64,000 bases of DNA from Maricaulis sp947259345 (GTDB lineage: Bacteria > Pseudomonadota > Alphaproteobacteria > Caulobacterales > Maricaulaceae): positions 62,001 through 126,000 of the forward strand of contig OZ244254.1 of the NCBI GenBank assembly GCA_965217205.1, read 5' to 3'. Position numbers and translations under genes: made by a program. Below are positions 8,668 to 16,673 of this stretch, piece after piece. The notes beneath the pieces were generated by a model. That model did no database searches. It saw only the letters and a list, made by a program, of their open reading frames with translations, and was not told where the DNA came from. Within the stretch, counting starts at the first letter, position 1, and each line of letters begins with the position of its first letter.

Positions 8668-9266
8668 TCAAGGTCGTGATCGCCGAGGACCAGACCCTTT
8701 TGCGTGACGCCCTGGCGACGCTTCTGGGGCTGGAGAGCGATATCGAGATTGTCGGTCTCGCCGCGAATGGCCGCGAGGCCCATGACGCGATCCGGCGCCA
8801 GGATCCCGATCTCGTCCTGACCGATATCGAGATGCCGGACATGACCGGTCTGGAACTGGCCGACCTCCTGCGCCGTGAGCAATCGCGTACGCGTGTCGTC
8901 ATTGTCACCACATTCGACCGGCCTGGCTATCTCCGCCGGGCGATGGAGGCGGGTGTCTCCGGCTTTATTCTCAAGGACGGGCCATCTGCCGATCTGGCCG
9001 GCGCTGTCCGGCGCGTCATGGCCGGCGAACGCGTGGTGGCCCCGGAACTGGCCGCCCGCGCCTGGGATGAGGCGGATCCGCTCAGTGATGCCGAGCGTCG
9101 GCTCCTGCGTCTCGCCGAGGCCGGGCTGGACAGTCCCGCCATGGCCGAGGCGACGGGCCTGGCTCGGGGGACGGTGCGCAATTACCTTCACAGCGCCATC
9201 GGCAAGCTGGGCGCAGCCAACCGCATCGAAGCTGCAAGACGGGCCCGACAAAAGGGGTGGTTGTAG
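8664..9266 (+). CDS. DesR/NarL-type response regulator
   Basis: A 200-aa regulator with an N-terminal receiver domain (acidic pair in VVIAEDQTLLRD, phospho-acceptor Asp in DLVLTDIEMPD near residue 54, and K in GFILKDG) and a C-terminal LuxR-type HTH (LRLAEAGLDSPAMAEATGLARGTVRNYLHSAIGKLGAANRIEAARRA). It is the cognate partner of the overlapping DesK-like kinase. By analogy with DesR it probably controls membrane lipid genes, but no desaturase gene is visible nearby, so the targets are unknown. Confidence 0.9.
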   Translation: MIKVVIAEDQTLLRDALATLLGLESDIEIVGLAANGREAHDAIRRQDPDLVLTDIEMPDMTGLELADLLRREQSRTRVVIVTTFDRPGYLRRAMEAGVSGFILKDGPSADLAGAVRRVMAGERVVAPELAARAWDEADPLSDAERRLLRLAEAGLDSPAMAEATGLARGTVRNYLHSAIGKLGAANRIEAARRARQKGWL

Positions 9267-9316
9267 AAAATTCGCTGGCCTAGACTGGCGCGGCTATTGC
9301 CAGTCCGGAGTTCCGC

Positions 9317-9574
9317 ATGCGCATTCCCTTCGCCCTTTGGTCGGCCGTGATCGCCCTTCTGGCCTTTGCCGGAATGGCCGCGCGGGAATATCTCAATTTC
9401 GGCGCGATCGAGTTTGCCTATCTCTGGCCCGTCGGGCTGAAAATCGGTGGCGTATGGCTGGTTTTGGTGATCGTGGTCGGAATCGTGAGTGGTCTGCGCA
9501 AGGCCACGACCACCTCTCCGGATGCCCTGCCGGATGATGTTGCCCGCGAGCTGCGGCGTCACCCGGAAGATTAA
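9317..9574 (+). CDS. small two-helix membrane protein
   Basis: An 85-aa protein with two hydrophobic helices (residues about 5-22 and 36-60), a positively charged cytoplasmic stretch and a soluble tail (PDALPDDVARELRRHPED). I do not recognise the family. It follows the response regulator by 50 bp in the same direction, so it may belong to the DUF7010-DesK-DesR transcription unit. Codon use is like that of its neighbours. It is convergent with the hydrolase gene, whose stop lies 5 bp away. Confidence 0.65.
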   Translation: MRIPFALWSAVIALLAFAGMAAREYLNFGAIEFAYLWPVGLKIGGVWLVLVIVVGIVSGLRKATTTSPDALPDDVARELRRHPED

Positions 9575-9578
9575 AGCT

Positions 9579-10526
9579 TCAGCCCCATCCCGGCCCGGTC
9601 AGGACTTCCAGTCCAGCCGCAACAGCGACAGGCTGATCGAGGATGAGATGGTGTTCCGCATTCGGGATCGACACCATTGTCGTCTTCGGCCCGAACAGCT
9701 TGCCCATGAAGGCCCAGGTCTCGTCATTCACAAGCCGTGAGTCCGCACCCCGGAAGAGGGCGATGCGGGTCTTCAGCGCGTCGACGATGTCGGCCGGGGG
9801 CGGGCGGTCGTAGTCCAGCTTGTCCCAAAGCTTGGGATCGAATTTCCAGGTCCAGCCCTGTGTGCCGTCCGGACGCGTGACCGCTTTCAGCGATTGCCGG
9901 GCGATATGGTCCAGCAGAAAGGCATTCTCGCAATCCTGTTCCGGCAGGAGGCGGAAGCGAGCCAGCGCCGCCTCGAAGGAGTTGTAGATCATGCCGCCAC
10001 GTGAGGGCGGCGAGGAACGGCGCTGTTCCTGGCTGGGCCGGATCGGGCTGTCGAGCACGGCGATCCCGGCGAGTTGATCGCCATGTTCCATCGCCGTGGC
10101 GACCGAGACGAAGCCACCGAAGGAATGACCAACCAGGAAGGGTTTGCCGGCGTCGAAGGCGCCGCCATCCTTGCCCGCGGCGAGGACTTCCTGTGCATAG
10201 GTGTTCATGCGGTAGCGATCACGGTGATCACTGTCTCCCATGCCGGACAGGTCAAGCGCGACGACGCGCCGGGTCTCGGCGAGGAAGGGCGCGATACTGT
10301 CCCACCAATCCTTGTGGGCGACTCCGCCATGGACAAGGATCAGGCCGGGCGCGCCGCGCTGGCCCCAGGCTTTCCAGCAGATATTCGCGCCCTCAACCGT
10401 CACGCTGCCGCGATCCGTCGGGACTTCAAGGGCCTTGAGGAACCAGTCTGGCGCTGGCGGTCGGGCGCCATTGAACTGGACAAGGGGAGCTGGCGGGCGG
10501 GGGGAGGTGGCGGCTTTTTGGCTCAT
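9579..10526 (-). CDS. alpha/beta hydrolase
   Basis: A 315-aa serine hydrolase of the alpha/beta fold. The oxyanion region is GLILVHGGVAHKDWWDSIAP, the strand and loop LDLSGMGDSD follows, the nucleophile elbow is LVGHSFGGFVS (Ser about 134) and the catalytic His lies in NAEHHLILDQP near the C-terminus. No secretion signal is seen, and the substrate cannot be predicted. There is no obvious Shine-Dalgarno before the chosen ATG. The first about 40 residues (MSQKAATSPRPPAPLVQFNG) look like a flexible extension. Confidence 0.85.
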   Translation of the reverse strand: MSQKAATSPRPPAPLVQFNGARPPAPDWFLKALEVPTDRGSVTVEGANICWKAWGQRGAPGLILVHGGVAHKDWWDSIAPFLAETRRVVALDLSGMGDSDHRDRYRMNTYAQEVLAAGKDGGAFDAGKPFLVGHSFGGFVSVATAMEHGDQLAGIAVLDSPIRPSQEQRRSSPPSRGGMIYNSFEAALARFRLLPEQDCENAFLLDHIARQSLKAVTRPDGTQGWTWKFDPKLWDKLDYDRPPPADIVDALKTRIALFRGADSRLVNDETWAFMGKLFGPKTTMVSIPNAEHHLILDQPVAVAAGLEVLTGPGWG

Positions 10527-10557
10527 GAACTAGCGCTAGCCCCGGGGGGCGGTGGCG

Positions 10558-11391
10558 TCAATTGCCGGTGGTCGCCGGAGCGAGCGAGATCAGGTAGGGC
10601 ACGGCGAATAGTGCCCATGCATTATTGGCGACATGACCAAGGATCGGGGCGGCGAGCCGGCCGGTCCAGACCCGCGCCGCGCCGAGCGCGAGGCCGAGAA
10701 AGAAGGTTGAGGTCATCACCAGCAAGCCCTGTGCGGTATGGACCAGGCCGAACGCCAGGGCGGAGATGATGACCGCAAACAGGCTTGGCACGCCCCGCGC
10801 CATCATCATGGGCAGCATCCAGCCCCGGAAGATGACTTCCTCGACAATCGGCGCCGCGATCAGGCTCAGGCCGAGGAGCAGCCAGAGGCTGGCTCCCGCG
10901 CCGATGAAATCATCGACATTGGACAGGTCGTCCCGGTTGGCGCCGCCGGTGAGTGTGAGTTCGGGTTCCGTCATCGCGAACTCGTGGAAGCTCAGGGTCA
11001 GCGGGCTGGCGATCAACACCATGAAGATCATGATCAGGATGGCGGCGAAGAAATCGGTCAGTCGCAGGGGGAAAATCGCAAAGACAGGCCGGTGAGCCTG
11101 GTAGCGCTTCATCCAGGCCCACATGATCAGACCCAGACCGGTATAGCCGATGATATTGCCGAGGAAGATCGCGCTGCCGTGACTCAAACCGGTCTGCGGA
11201 CCTCCGGCCGCATTCCAGCCGATCAGAGTGGCCAGTTGTGCGGCGATGACCAGGGCGAACATCAGCGCCGGCCAGACGATCATGCCTGGCAGGGATCGGA
11301 TAACCCGCATGCGGTATTCTTCTGCCAGATTGGCAAACACATCATGGCGGGCGAAGGGCCAGCGGGTCCGGGATCCGGGAGAAGCAGTCAT
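10558..11391 (-). CDS. CPBP (CAAX/bacteriocin-processing) family intramembrane protease
   Basis: A 277-aa membrane protein with about seven hydrophobic segments and the ABI/CPBP signature: EEVIFRGWMLPMMMARG with the catalytic EE pair and R, then the histidine motif AFGLVHTAQG, and a third conserved region LGHVANNAWAL. These enzymes are glutamate-type intramembrane proteases; bacterial substrates are mostly unknown. It lies about 30 bp upstream of the alpha/beta hydrolase gene on the same strand, so the two may be co-transcribed. Confidence 0.88.
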   Translation of the reverse strand: MTASPGSRTRWPFARHDVFANLAEEYRMRVIRSLPGMIVWPALMFALVIAAQLATLIGWNAAGGPQTGLSHGSAIFLGNIIGYTGLGLIMWAWMKRYQAHRPVFAIFPLRLTDFFAAILIMIFMVLIASPLTLSFHEFAMTEPELTLTGGANRDDLSNVDDFIGAGASLWLLLGLSLIAAPIVEEVIFRGWMLPMMMARGVPSLFAVIISALAFGLVHTAQGLLVMTSTFFLGLALGAARVWTGRLAAPILGHVANNAWALFAVPYLISLAPATTGN

Positions 11392-11587
11392 GATAGGCGG
11401 GCAGGCATCCTGCGTGGGCCAGTCCGTTAAGACGGTCTTGATCCTTATGCTTAACCGGTCGTTGCCGTCTCTTAAACGTCAAATTTAGACAAGTGTCCCA
11501 TAACGGTTCGCATAGACGCCCCGCTCGCAAGAGTGGTGAGGCCAAAAGGCCCGGCGAGATAACAAAGCGACCGAAAAGGCGTGGGTG

Positions 11588-13051
11588 ATGGTGAAATCAG
11601 TTCTGATCGTTGATGACGATCCGACACAGCGCCGCCTTCTTCAGGCGGTGATCGAAAAGCAGGGTTATCGCGCCGAAACCGCCGAGAGCGGCGAGGCTGC
11701 CCTGGATCGCGTGGCATCGCCGGGGATTGATGTCATGCTGCTCGACCTGATCATGCCCGGCATGGACGGGATGGAGACGCTGGAGGCGCTCAAGCGCAAA
11801 CAACCGGATCTGCCTGTCATCGTGCTGACCGCGAGTGGGGGTATTGAAACGGTTGTGGCAGCGATGCGCGCCGGTGCGGTGGACTTCTTCGTGAAGCCGG
11901 CCAGCCCGGAACGCATCACGGTGTCGATCCGCAATGCGCTGCGTGTGCAAAACCTGTCCGGTGAGGTCAAGCGCCTCAGCCGCAAGGCCGAAGGCACGCT
12001 CGGCTTTTCCGACATGATTGCCGGTGCGCCGGCCATGCGTCAGGTGGTTCGCCTCGGCGAGCGTGCGGCGCAGTCGGATATACCGATCCTGATTACCGGC
12101 GAAAGCGGCGTCGGCAAGGAGCTCGTCGCCGGGTCCATCATGGCCGCGTCCAAGCGCGCGGGTGGGCCTTTCGTGGCCGTGAACTGCGGTGCCATTCCTG
12201 AAAATCTCGTTGAATCGACCCTGTTCGGTCACGAGAAAGGTGCCTTCACCGGTGCGGTCGGCAAGCATATGGGCAAGTTCCAGGAAGCCGATGGCGGAAC
12301 GCTCTTCCTCGACGAGATCGGCGAATTGCCGCTCGACATGCAGGTCAAGCTTCTGCGCGCCCTGCAGGAAGGCGAAGTCGATCCGGTGGGTGGCAAGCGC
12401 CCGGTCAAGGTCAATGTCCGCATTATCTCCGCGACCAATCGAGATCTCGCTGAGCAGGTTGCCATCGGGGCCTTCCGCGAAGACCTCTTCTACCGCCTGA
12501 ATGTCTTCCCGATCGAGGTGCCGTCCCTGCGGTCCCGCAAAGATGATATCCCGGCCCTGGTGCGCCACTTCATCGGTCGTTTCAATGCCCAGGAAAACAA
12601 GTCGATCCAGGACGCGGCGCCGGAAACGCACGCCCTCCTGACCCATTTCGACTGGCCGGGCAATGTGCGCCAGCTGGAGAATGCGGTCTTCCGCGCCGTC
12701 GTCCTGTCGGATGGTGATGTGCTGAAGCCGGAGGACTTCCCGCAAATCTCGGGTCTGACGCCGGAGATTGGCGAGATGCCGGATACCGGCGCCCTCGCCA
12801 ATATGGCGGAATCGCTGGCCGCGGGTGATGCTGCAGCCAGTGCCGAGCTTGGCCCGGTCGACATCATGGATGAGGGCGGTCATCTGCGCTCGCTCGAGGA
12901 TATCGAGCGTGACCTGATCGAGTTTGCCATCGAGACCTATGCCGGACGGATGAGCGAAGTGGCTCGCCGCCTCGGTGTCGGACGCTCCACGCTCTACCGC
13001 AAGGTCCGGGAGTACGAGCTGGATGTCGACGGGGTTCGCGCCGCCGGCTGA
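11588..13051 (+). CDS. NtrC-family sigma-54 response regulator (TacA-like)
   Basis: A 487-aa activator with receiver domain (DDD near the N-terminus, phospho-acceptor in VMLLDLIMPGMDG, K in DFFVKPASPERI), a sigma-54 AAA+ domain (Walker A GESGVGKE, the sigma-54 contact loop GAFTGA, Walker B GGTLFLDEIGELPLD, second region VRIISATNRDL) and a Fis-type HTH (MSEVARRLGVGRSTLYRKVREYEL). The conserved FFVKPASPERI and general layout resemble Caulobacter TacA, which drives stalk and cell-cycle genes, but I cannot prove orthology. A GTG immediately upstream is an alternative start. A strong hairpin terminator follows. Confidence 0.9.
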   Translation: MVKSVLIVDDDPTQRRLLQAVIEKQGYRAETAESGEAALDRVASPGIDVMLLDLIMPGMDGMETLEALKRKQPDLPVIVLTASGGIETVVAAMRAGAVDFFVKPASPERITVSIRNALRVQNLSGEVKRLSRKAEGTLGFSDMIAGAPAMRQVVRLGERAAQSDIPILITGESGVGKELVAGSIMAASKRAGGPFVAVNCGAIPENLVESTLFGHEKGAFTGAVGKHMGKFQEADGGTLFLDEIGELPLDMQVKLLRALQEGEVDPVGGKRPVKVNVRIISATNRDLAEQVAIGAFREDLFYRLNVFPIEVPSLRSRKDDIPALVRHFIGRFNAQENKSIQDAAPETHALLTHFDWPGNVRQLENAVFRAVVLSDGDVLKPEDFPQISGLTPEIGEMPDTGALANMAESLAAGDAAASAELGPVDIMDEGGHLRSLEDIERDLIEFAIETYAGRMSEVARRLGVGRSTLYRKVREYELDVDGVRAAG

Positions 13052-13110
13052 TCCCAGGAAAAAGCCTCCCCGCCACGGGAGGAGGCCTGCCCCGCGGGGT
13101 GGGGGACGGA

Positions 13111-13146
13111 ACGGGCCGGCGCTGCCATGCGCGCCGGCCCGTTTTC
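13111..13146. terminator. intrinsic terminator hairpin, probably bidirectional
   Basis: Two perfectly complementary 12-base arms (13111-13122 and 13131-13142) separated by 8 bases are followed by a short TTTTC. It lies just after the sigma-54 regulator, and its 3' arm abuts the end of the convergent ASCH gene. A second, smaller hairpin (GCCTCC at 13064, GGAGGC at 13081) precedes it. Confidence 0.75.
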
Positions 13147-13621
13147 ATGGGATGAGGGCGGAGGCCGGCAGCGGCCAGACCCGGTTGAAGCGGTGGAAGA
13201 CCGCGTCCTGGCTGACATCGAACACATAACCTTCCTGTTCGGCTTCGCGGTTCCAGTAATCGATATGGGCGGCCATCCACCAGGCGAGGGAGCGGTCGCC
13301 TTCGCCCTCGGTCCAGGCGAATTCTTCGGTCGTGTCCCGGACCGGATGGATGTCGACTCCGGTTGTCTGGATGATACAGGCTGGCGCGTTTCGTCCATCG
13401 AGGACCAGGGCCAGGTCGCCCGGCTTGGGGATCGGGTCCTTGCCCGGTCCATGCCAGCGCGCATGGGAGGCGGTCGCTTTCTTGCGATCGATCAGGACCA
13501 GGGCCAGAAGCTCGTCCGCCAGTGCCTCACTGTCGCCAAAGGCAAAGACATCGTCCGGTGCACGGTCATGCCCGGTGGTGTCGCAGAATTCCTGCCAATA
13601 AGCGGCTTGGACGGGTGTCAT
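13145..13621 (-). CDS. ASCH domain protein
   Basis: A 158-aa protein with an ASCH domain, a small beta-barrel related to PUA and thought to bind RNA; some members are RNases or amidohydrolases. Typical features are the LVLIDRKKATAS strand (residues about 41-52), KPGDLALVLDGRNAPACIIQTT and the C-terminal FAWTEGEGDRSLAWWMAAHIDYW. Length fits a single-domain ASCH protein. It is convergent with the sigma-54 regulator and 50 bp downstream of the four-helix protein gene on the same strand. Confidence 0.85.
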   Translation of the reverse strand: MTPVQAAYWQEFCDTTGHDRAPDDVFAFGDSEALADELLALVLIDRKKATASHARWHGPGKDPIPKPGDLALVLDGRNAPACIIQTTGVDIHPVRDTTEEFAWTEGEGDRSLAWWMAAHIDYWNREAEQEGYVFDVSQDAVFHRFNRVWPLPASALIP

Positions 13622-13671
13622 GGCAGGTCTCCGATATCAGCCTGCCTTGGTGCGTGATTGGCCGCGGCGCG

Positions 13672-14109
13672 TCAATGCGCGGCGGCGACCTGGTTGGCGT
13701 TGCGGTCCAGCCAGCCGGCATAGACCGGCATCAGTGCGGCCTCGCGGCGGAAACGGGCGCGCAATTGGCGCATCAGGCGTTGCAGGGAAAGGTCGAGATC
13801 CGGCCGCTCGTCGCTCTCCATCAAGCCCAGCTCAATATGGGTCCGCAGAATATCGATCCGGCTGGACAGGCCATGGATCTGGCCATCCAGGCGGGAGATG
13901 TAATCGCGGGTCAGCGGATCGGCTGCAAGCGGCGAATAAATTCGCGCTTCCTTGTCCTCAACCAGCCGGTCGAGCTCGACCATGGCGGCTGAAAAAGCCT
14001 GTCGACCAGCATCGCTTGAGACACCGGCACGCTGGGCCTCCTCGAGATCCGCGAACAGGGACTGCTCGTGGTGGTCGAATACATCGATGTCCTGAAACAT
14101 GGCGCTCAT
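13672..14109 (-). CDS. conserved hypothetical, possible degenerate hemerythrin-like helical protein
   Basis: A 145-aa protein predicted to be nearly all helical. Features such as FDHHEQSLFADLEEAQ at the N-terminus, EDKEARIYSPL in the middle and HTHIELGL-like spacing resemble the order of helices in hemerythrin HHE domains, but the usual set of iron-ligand histidines is incomplete. No signal peptide or membrane segment is seen. I do not recognise a specific family. It is preceded by the 15-base palindrome at 14165 and lies in a run of leftward genes. Confidence 0.6.
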   Translation of the reverse strand: MSAMFQDIDVFDHHEQSLFADLEEAQRAGVSSDAGRQAFSAAMVELDRLVEDKEARIYSPLAADPLTRDYISRLDGQIHGLSSRIDILRTHIELGLMESDERPDLDLSLQRLMRQLRARFRREAALMPVYAGWLDRNANQVAAAH

Positions 14110-14164
14110 CCTGCTACCTACCAGAGACCAGGATAGGGCGAGGACGGTGGTCGCGCGCGCGAAA

Positions 14165-14179
14165 CACGGTTTAACCGTG
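14165..14179. repeat. 15-bp palindrome CACGGTTTAACCGTG
   Basis: Perfect inverted repeat with 7-base arms around a single T. It lies in the 79-bp gap between the charged protein gene (ends at 14189 on the leftward strand) and the start of the helical protein gene at 14109. It could be an operator for the latter, or a weak terminator for the former. The GGTTTAACC core recurs at 41611 upstream of the TonB receptor. Confidence 0.45.
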
Positions 14180-14188
14180 AATCAAGTC

Positions 14189-14659
14189 CTAAGACGTGGA
14201 GCTGTCGGAGGTGTCAGTGCCGCCTGAAATCACGCGAAATCCGGCGCGCCGTTTGTGGGGCGATACGGCCGGCTCTTGCTCGGGCCGGGCCGGGGCCCCG
14301 GTTTGCGCATCGTCCAGATCGTCATAGATGTCGCGGCCGCGCGGAGCAGCCCGGTCAGACTTGCGTTTGAAGCCATTGCCGCGGGACATCGGCTTGCGGG
14401 CCTTGCCCTTCGCCTTTTTCTCGATCTCGCGGAGTTTCAGGGCCTGGCGAGCCGAAAGGGCCTCTTCGGTATTGCCCTTGTCGGGATCATTGAAGGCCGA
14501 GCCGAATTTCTCGAGCCTTTCTTCCAACGAGCCCAGAAACTCGCCTTCCCATTCCGACAGATCCACCTTGGCCTTGTCAGAATCGGCAGCGGCCTTGCGG
14601 GCTCGTTCGAGCCGCCGCAAGGCGCGTCGCGTCTTCTTTTCGTCGACCTTGCGGACCAA
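14189..14659 (-). CDS. highly charged conserved hypothetical protein
   Basis: A 156-aa, very basic and low-complexity protein. The N-terminal 30 residues (MVRKVDEKKTRRALRRLERARKAA is the start of this stretch) are a lysine/arginine-rich helix, the middle (LSEWEGEFLGSLEERLEKFGSAFNDPDKG) is a conserved-looking acidic helix, and the C-terminal half is disordered with RGNGFKRKS and a serine-rich end. It looks nucleic-acid binding or nucleoid associated, but that is inference from composition. It follows gapR by 26 bp on the same strand and may be co-expressed. Confidence 0.65.
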   Translation of the reverse strand: MVRKVDEKKTRRALRRLERARKAAADSDKAKVDLSEWEGEFLGSLEERLEKFGSAFNDPDKGNTEEALSARQALKLREIEKKAKGKARKPMSRGNGFKRKSDRAAPRGRDIYDDLDDAQTGAPARPEQEPAVSPHKRRAGFRVISGGTDTSDSSTS

Positions 14660-14685
14660 GCGAGCCTCCCGGTGAGGCTGTCAGT

Positions 14686-14970
14686 CTAGCCCTCGACAGC
14701 GCCGAGATACAATTCCAGCAGCGCTTCGGCTTCCTGACGCTCATGGCGGTCGATCTTGCGCAGGGCAATGACCTTGCGGAGGATCTTGGTGTCATAGCCG
14801 GAGGATTTCGCCTCGGCATAGACTTCCTTCATGTCGGCCATGACATTGGCCTTGTCTTCCTCGAGGCGTTCGATGCGGGCCACAAAGGCTTTCAGTTGCT
14901 CGCGGGCAGCGCCGCCGATGGCGTCGGATACATCACTCTGGGACTGGGGCGCGGTGTCGGTAAATGCCAT
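14686..14970 (-). CDS. gapR: GapR-family (DUF2312) nucleoid-associated protein
   Basis: A 94-aa protein of the DUF2312 family. In Caulobacter, GapR forms tetramers that clamp overtwisted DNA, stimulate topoisomerases and are needed for replication and normal growth. The family core is visible: REQLKAFVARIERLEEDKANVMADMKEVYAEAK, a coiled coil, then GYDTKILRKVIALRKID and a short C-terminal helix. It has an extra 15 N-terminal residues like many homologues. It is leftward, between the alpha/beta hydrolase and the charged protein gene. The assignment is firm at family level, and function is transferred from Caulobacter. Confidence 0.93.
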   Translation of the reverse strand: MAFTDTAPQSQSDVSDAIGGAAREQLKAFVARIERLEEDKANVMADMKEVYAEAKSSGYDTKILRKVIALRKIDRHERQEAEALLELYLGAVEG

Positions 14971-15025
14971 GGGAGAAGCCTTTCTGGTGGACGGAGGCGG
15001 AGACTAATTCCAGCCCTGTCCGGCC

Positions 15026-16018
15026 TCAAGCGGCGGGGCCAGTCATCACGGTATTTCCTGCAAGGTCACGGGCCTGTTCGCGCACTTTGTGCACCGCTTC
15101 CAGTATGATGGCGGGATGGTGATGATGCAGGTTGTGGCCGGCGCCGGAGACCCACTGCAATGTCGCTCGGGGCATGCGCTGCGACACCATTCCGCCATGC
15201 CGATGCGCCCATAGCACCGTGTCAGCCCGGGCATTGATGATCATGGTGGGTTGATGGGTGTCTTCGTAGCGGTCTTCCTGGACTTCAAGATGGTGATTCA
15301 CTTCCATCATGTCGCGGGCATTGGCACGCCAGGTCGAGGGCCTCAACAGGAGCGGCAGGGCCGATTGCTCCAGATAGTCGTCGGGAAGCTCTTCCGGGTG
15401 GAAGGCGCTGACCGCACCGGAGCGGGCCTGCTCCTCACCGATGAGCGGGACAATGACATGGGTGATGAGGGGGCCAAGGATCGGCCAGAAGCTGGCGGCG
15501 TTGAACCAGGCGGCATCACCAATCCAGGCCGAGAGCGCCGGTGCGATCAGCACGACACTGTCGACCCTGTCGGGATAGTCCATCGCCAGGCGCAGGGCGA
15601 TGGCGCCGCCCCAGGAATGGCCAATGACGGTGACAGGCCCGACCTCGAGCGTCTCCAGCAGGCGGGCAATCAGCTTTGCCTCGCGTTCGGGTGACCAGGG
15701 GCCGGCCGGGCGTTCGCTCCAGCCGAGACCCGGGCGGTCGAGCCAGAGAACGCGCTCGCCGGAGAAGGTATCCCCGAGAGCTAGATGGGGTTCTTCGAGA
15801 TTGGAGGCCGCGCCGTGCAGGACAAGAATGGCTGATCCATGCGCCGGGCCGGTCTGGCGAAGATGGAGGCGGACGCCGTCAATAGCGATGAATTCGGCCC
15901 TGGGCGGAAAACGTGCCTCGATTGTGTCTATGGCGCGCCTGGCCAGAATCCAGCTGAGGGCCATCAGAGCGGCGAGGCCGACAGCAAGTCCGGCGATGAT
16001 GTATCCGGCCAGGGGCAC
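15026..16018 (-). CDS. alpha/beta hydrolase with N-terminal membrane anchor
   Basis: A 330-aa protein. Residues 3-25 form a hydrophobic segment (AGYIIAGLAVGLAALMALSWIL), so it is probably membrane anchored or exported. The catalytic domain shows HGAASNLEEP, WLDRPGLGWSERPAGPWSP, the nucleophile elbow VIGHSWGGAIALRLA and a C-terminal His in VSGAGHNLHHHHP. It resembles epoxide hydrolase/haloperoxidase-type alpha/beta enzymes, with an unknown substrate. Its start lies only 3 bp after the stop of the TPR gene, so the two are probably translated from one message. Confidence 0.85.
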   Translation of the reverse strand: MPLAGYIIAGLAVGLAALMALSWILARRAIDTIEARFPPRAEFIAIDGVRLHLRQTGPAHGSAILVLHGAASNLEEPHLALGDTFSGERVLWLDRPGLGWSERPAGPWSPEREAKLIARLLETLEVGPVTVIGHSWGGAIALRLAMDYPDRVDSVVLIAPALSAWIGDAAWFNAASFWPILGPLITHVIVPLIGEEQARSGAVSAFHPEELPDDYLEQSALPLLLRPSTWRANARDMMEVNHHLEVQEDRYEDTHQPTMIINARADTVLWAHRHGGMVSQRMPRATLQWVSGAGHNLHHHHPAIILEAVHKVREQARDLAGNTVMTGPAA

Positions 16019-16021
16019 CGG

Positions 16022-16600
16022 TCAGAGCGCCCGTCCGGATTGCAGGGCGAGCAGGCGGTCACGCGCTTCGGTGGCGGCTTCATGGGCCGGGTAGATGGCC
16101 AGCGCGTCCTCATAGGCTTCCAGCGCGGCCTCAATCTCATTGGCACGCTCGAGCAGGCGGGCAATGGTCAGATAGGCGTCATAGCGGCGCGGTTCGAGGG
16201 TGAGAGCGGTATTGAGTGTTTCCAGGGCATAGCCCCAGTCCTCCGCCTGTGCGGCCATTCGGCCGGCGGCCAGCCAACCTTCGGCAAAATCGGGATCGAG
16301 CTGGGTTACATGATCATACATGCGCGCCGCGATGTCGGCGTTTTCTGCCTGTTCCGCAGCGCGTCCACGGTCCATGAGCAGGGAAATCGTGTCGCTGCCT
16401 GAATGCGCCCACAAGGCATGGATCTCGTCGACCAGCGGCGCCGCTTCGCGCGGACCGGCCTCAGCCAGCGCGTTGAGGCGCTCGGTCAGGCGCTCTTCCG
16501 GCGTCTGGAATTCTGTCTGTGGCGCGATCTGCACGTCCGCTTCGGGAGCGTCCTGAGCGGCAGTCAGCAGGAGGAGGCCGGAAAGGAAAATGGGTGTCAT
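16022..16600 (-). CDS. periplasmic TPR-repeat protein
   Basis: A 192-aa protein with a short hydrophobic N-terminus (MTPIFLSGLLLLTAAQD), probably a signal peptide, followed by tetratricopeptide-like helices: MYDHVTQLDPDFAEGWLAAGRMAAQ, ALETLNTALTLEPRRYDAYLTIARLL and ALEAYEDALAIYPAHEAATEAR. Such repeats mediate protein contacts. I start at 16600 because the signal peptide then falls at the N-terminus; the upstream open frame overlaps the receiver gene. It sits between the receiver protein and the alpha/beta hydrolase genes in a leftward block. Confidence 0.8.
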   Translation of the reverse strand: MTPIFLSGLLLLTAAQDAPEADVQIAPQTEFQTPEERLTERLNALAEAGPREAAPLVDEIHALWAHSGSDTISLLMDRGRAAEQAENADIAARMYDHVTQLDPDFAEGWLAAGRMAAQAEDWGYALETLNTALTLEPRRYDAYLTIARLLERANEIEAALEAYEDALAIYPAHEAATEARDRLLALQSGRAL

Positions 16601-16673
16601 GGACAAAACATAGCCGCAGGGGCGGCTGCGTCCAGATGGTCTCACCAGAAAGTGGACGAGATTTAAGGCCGTA

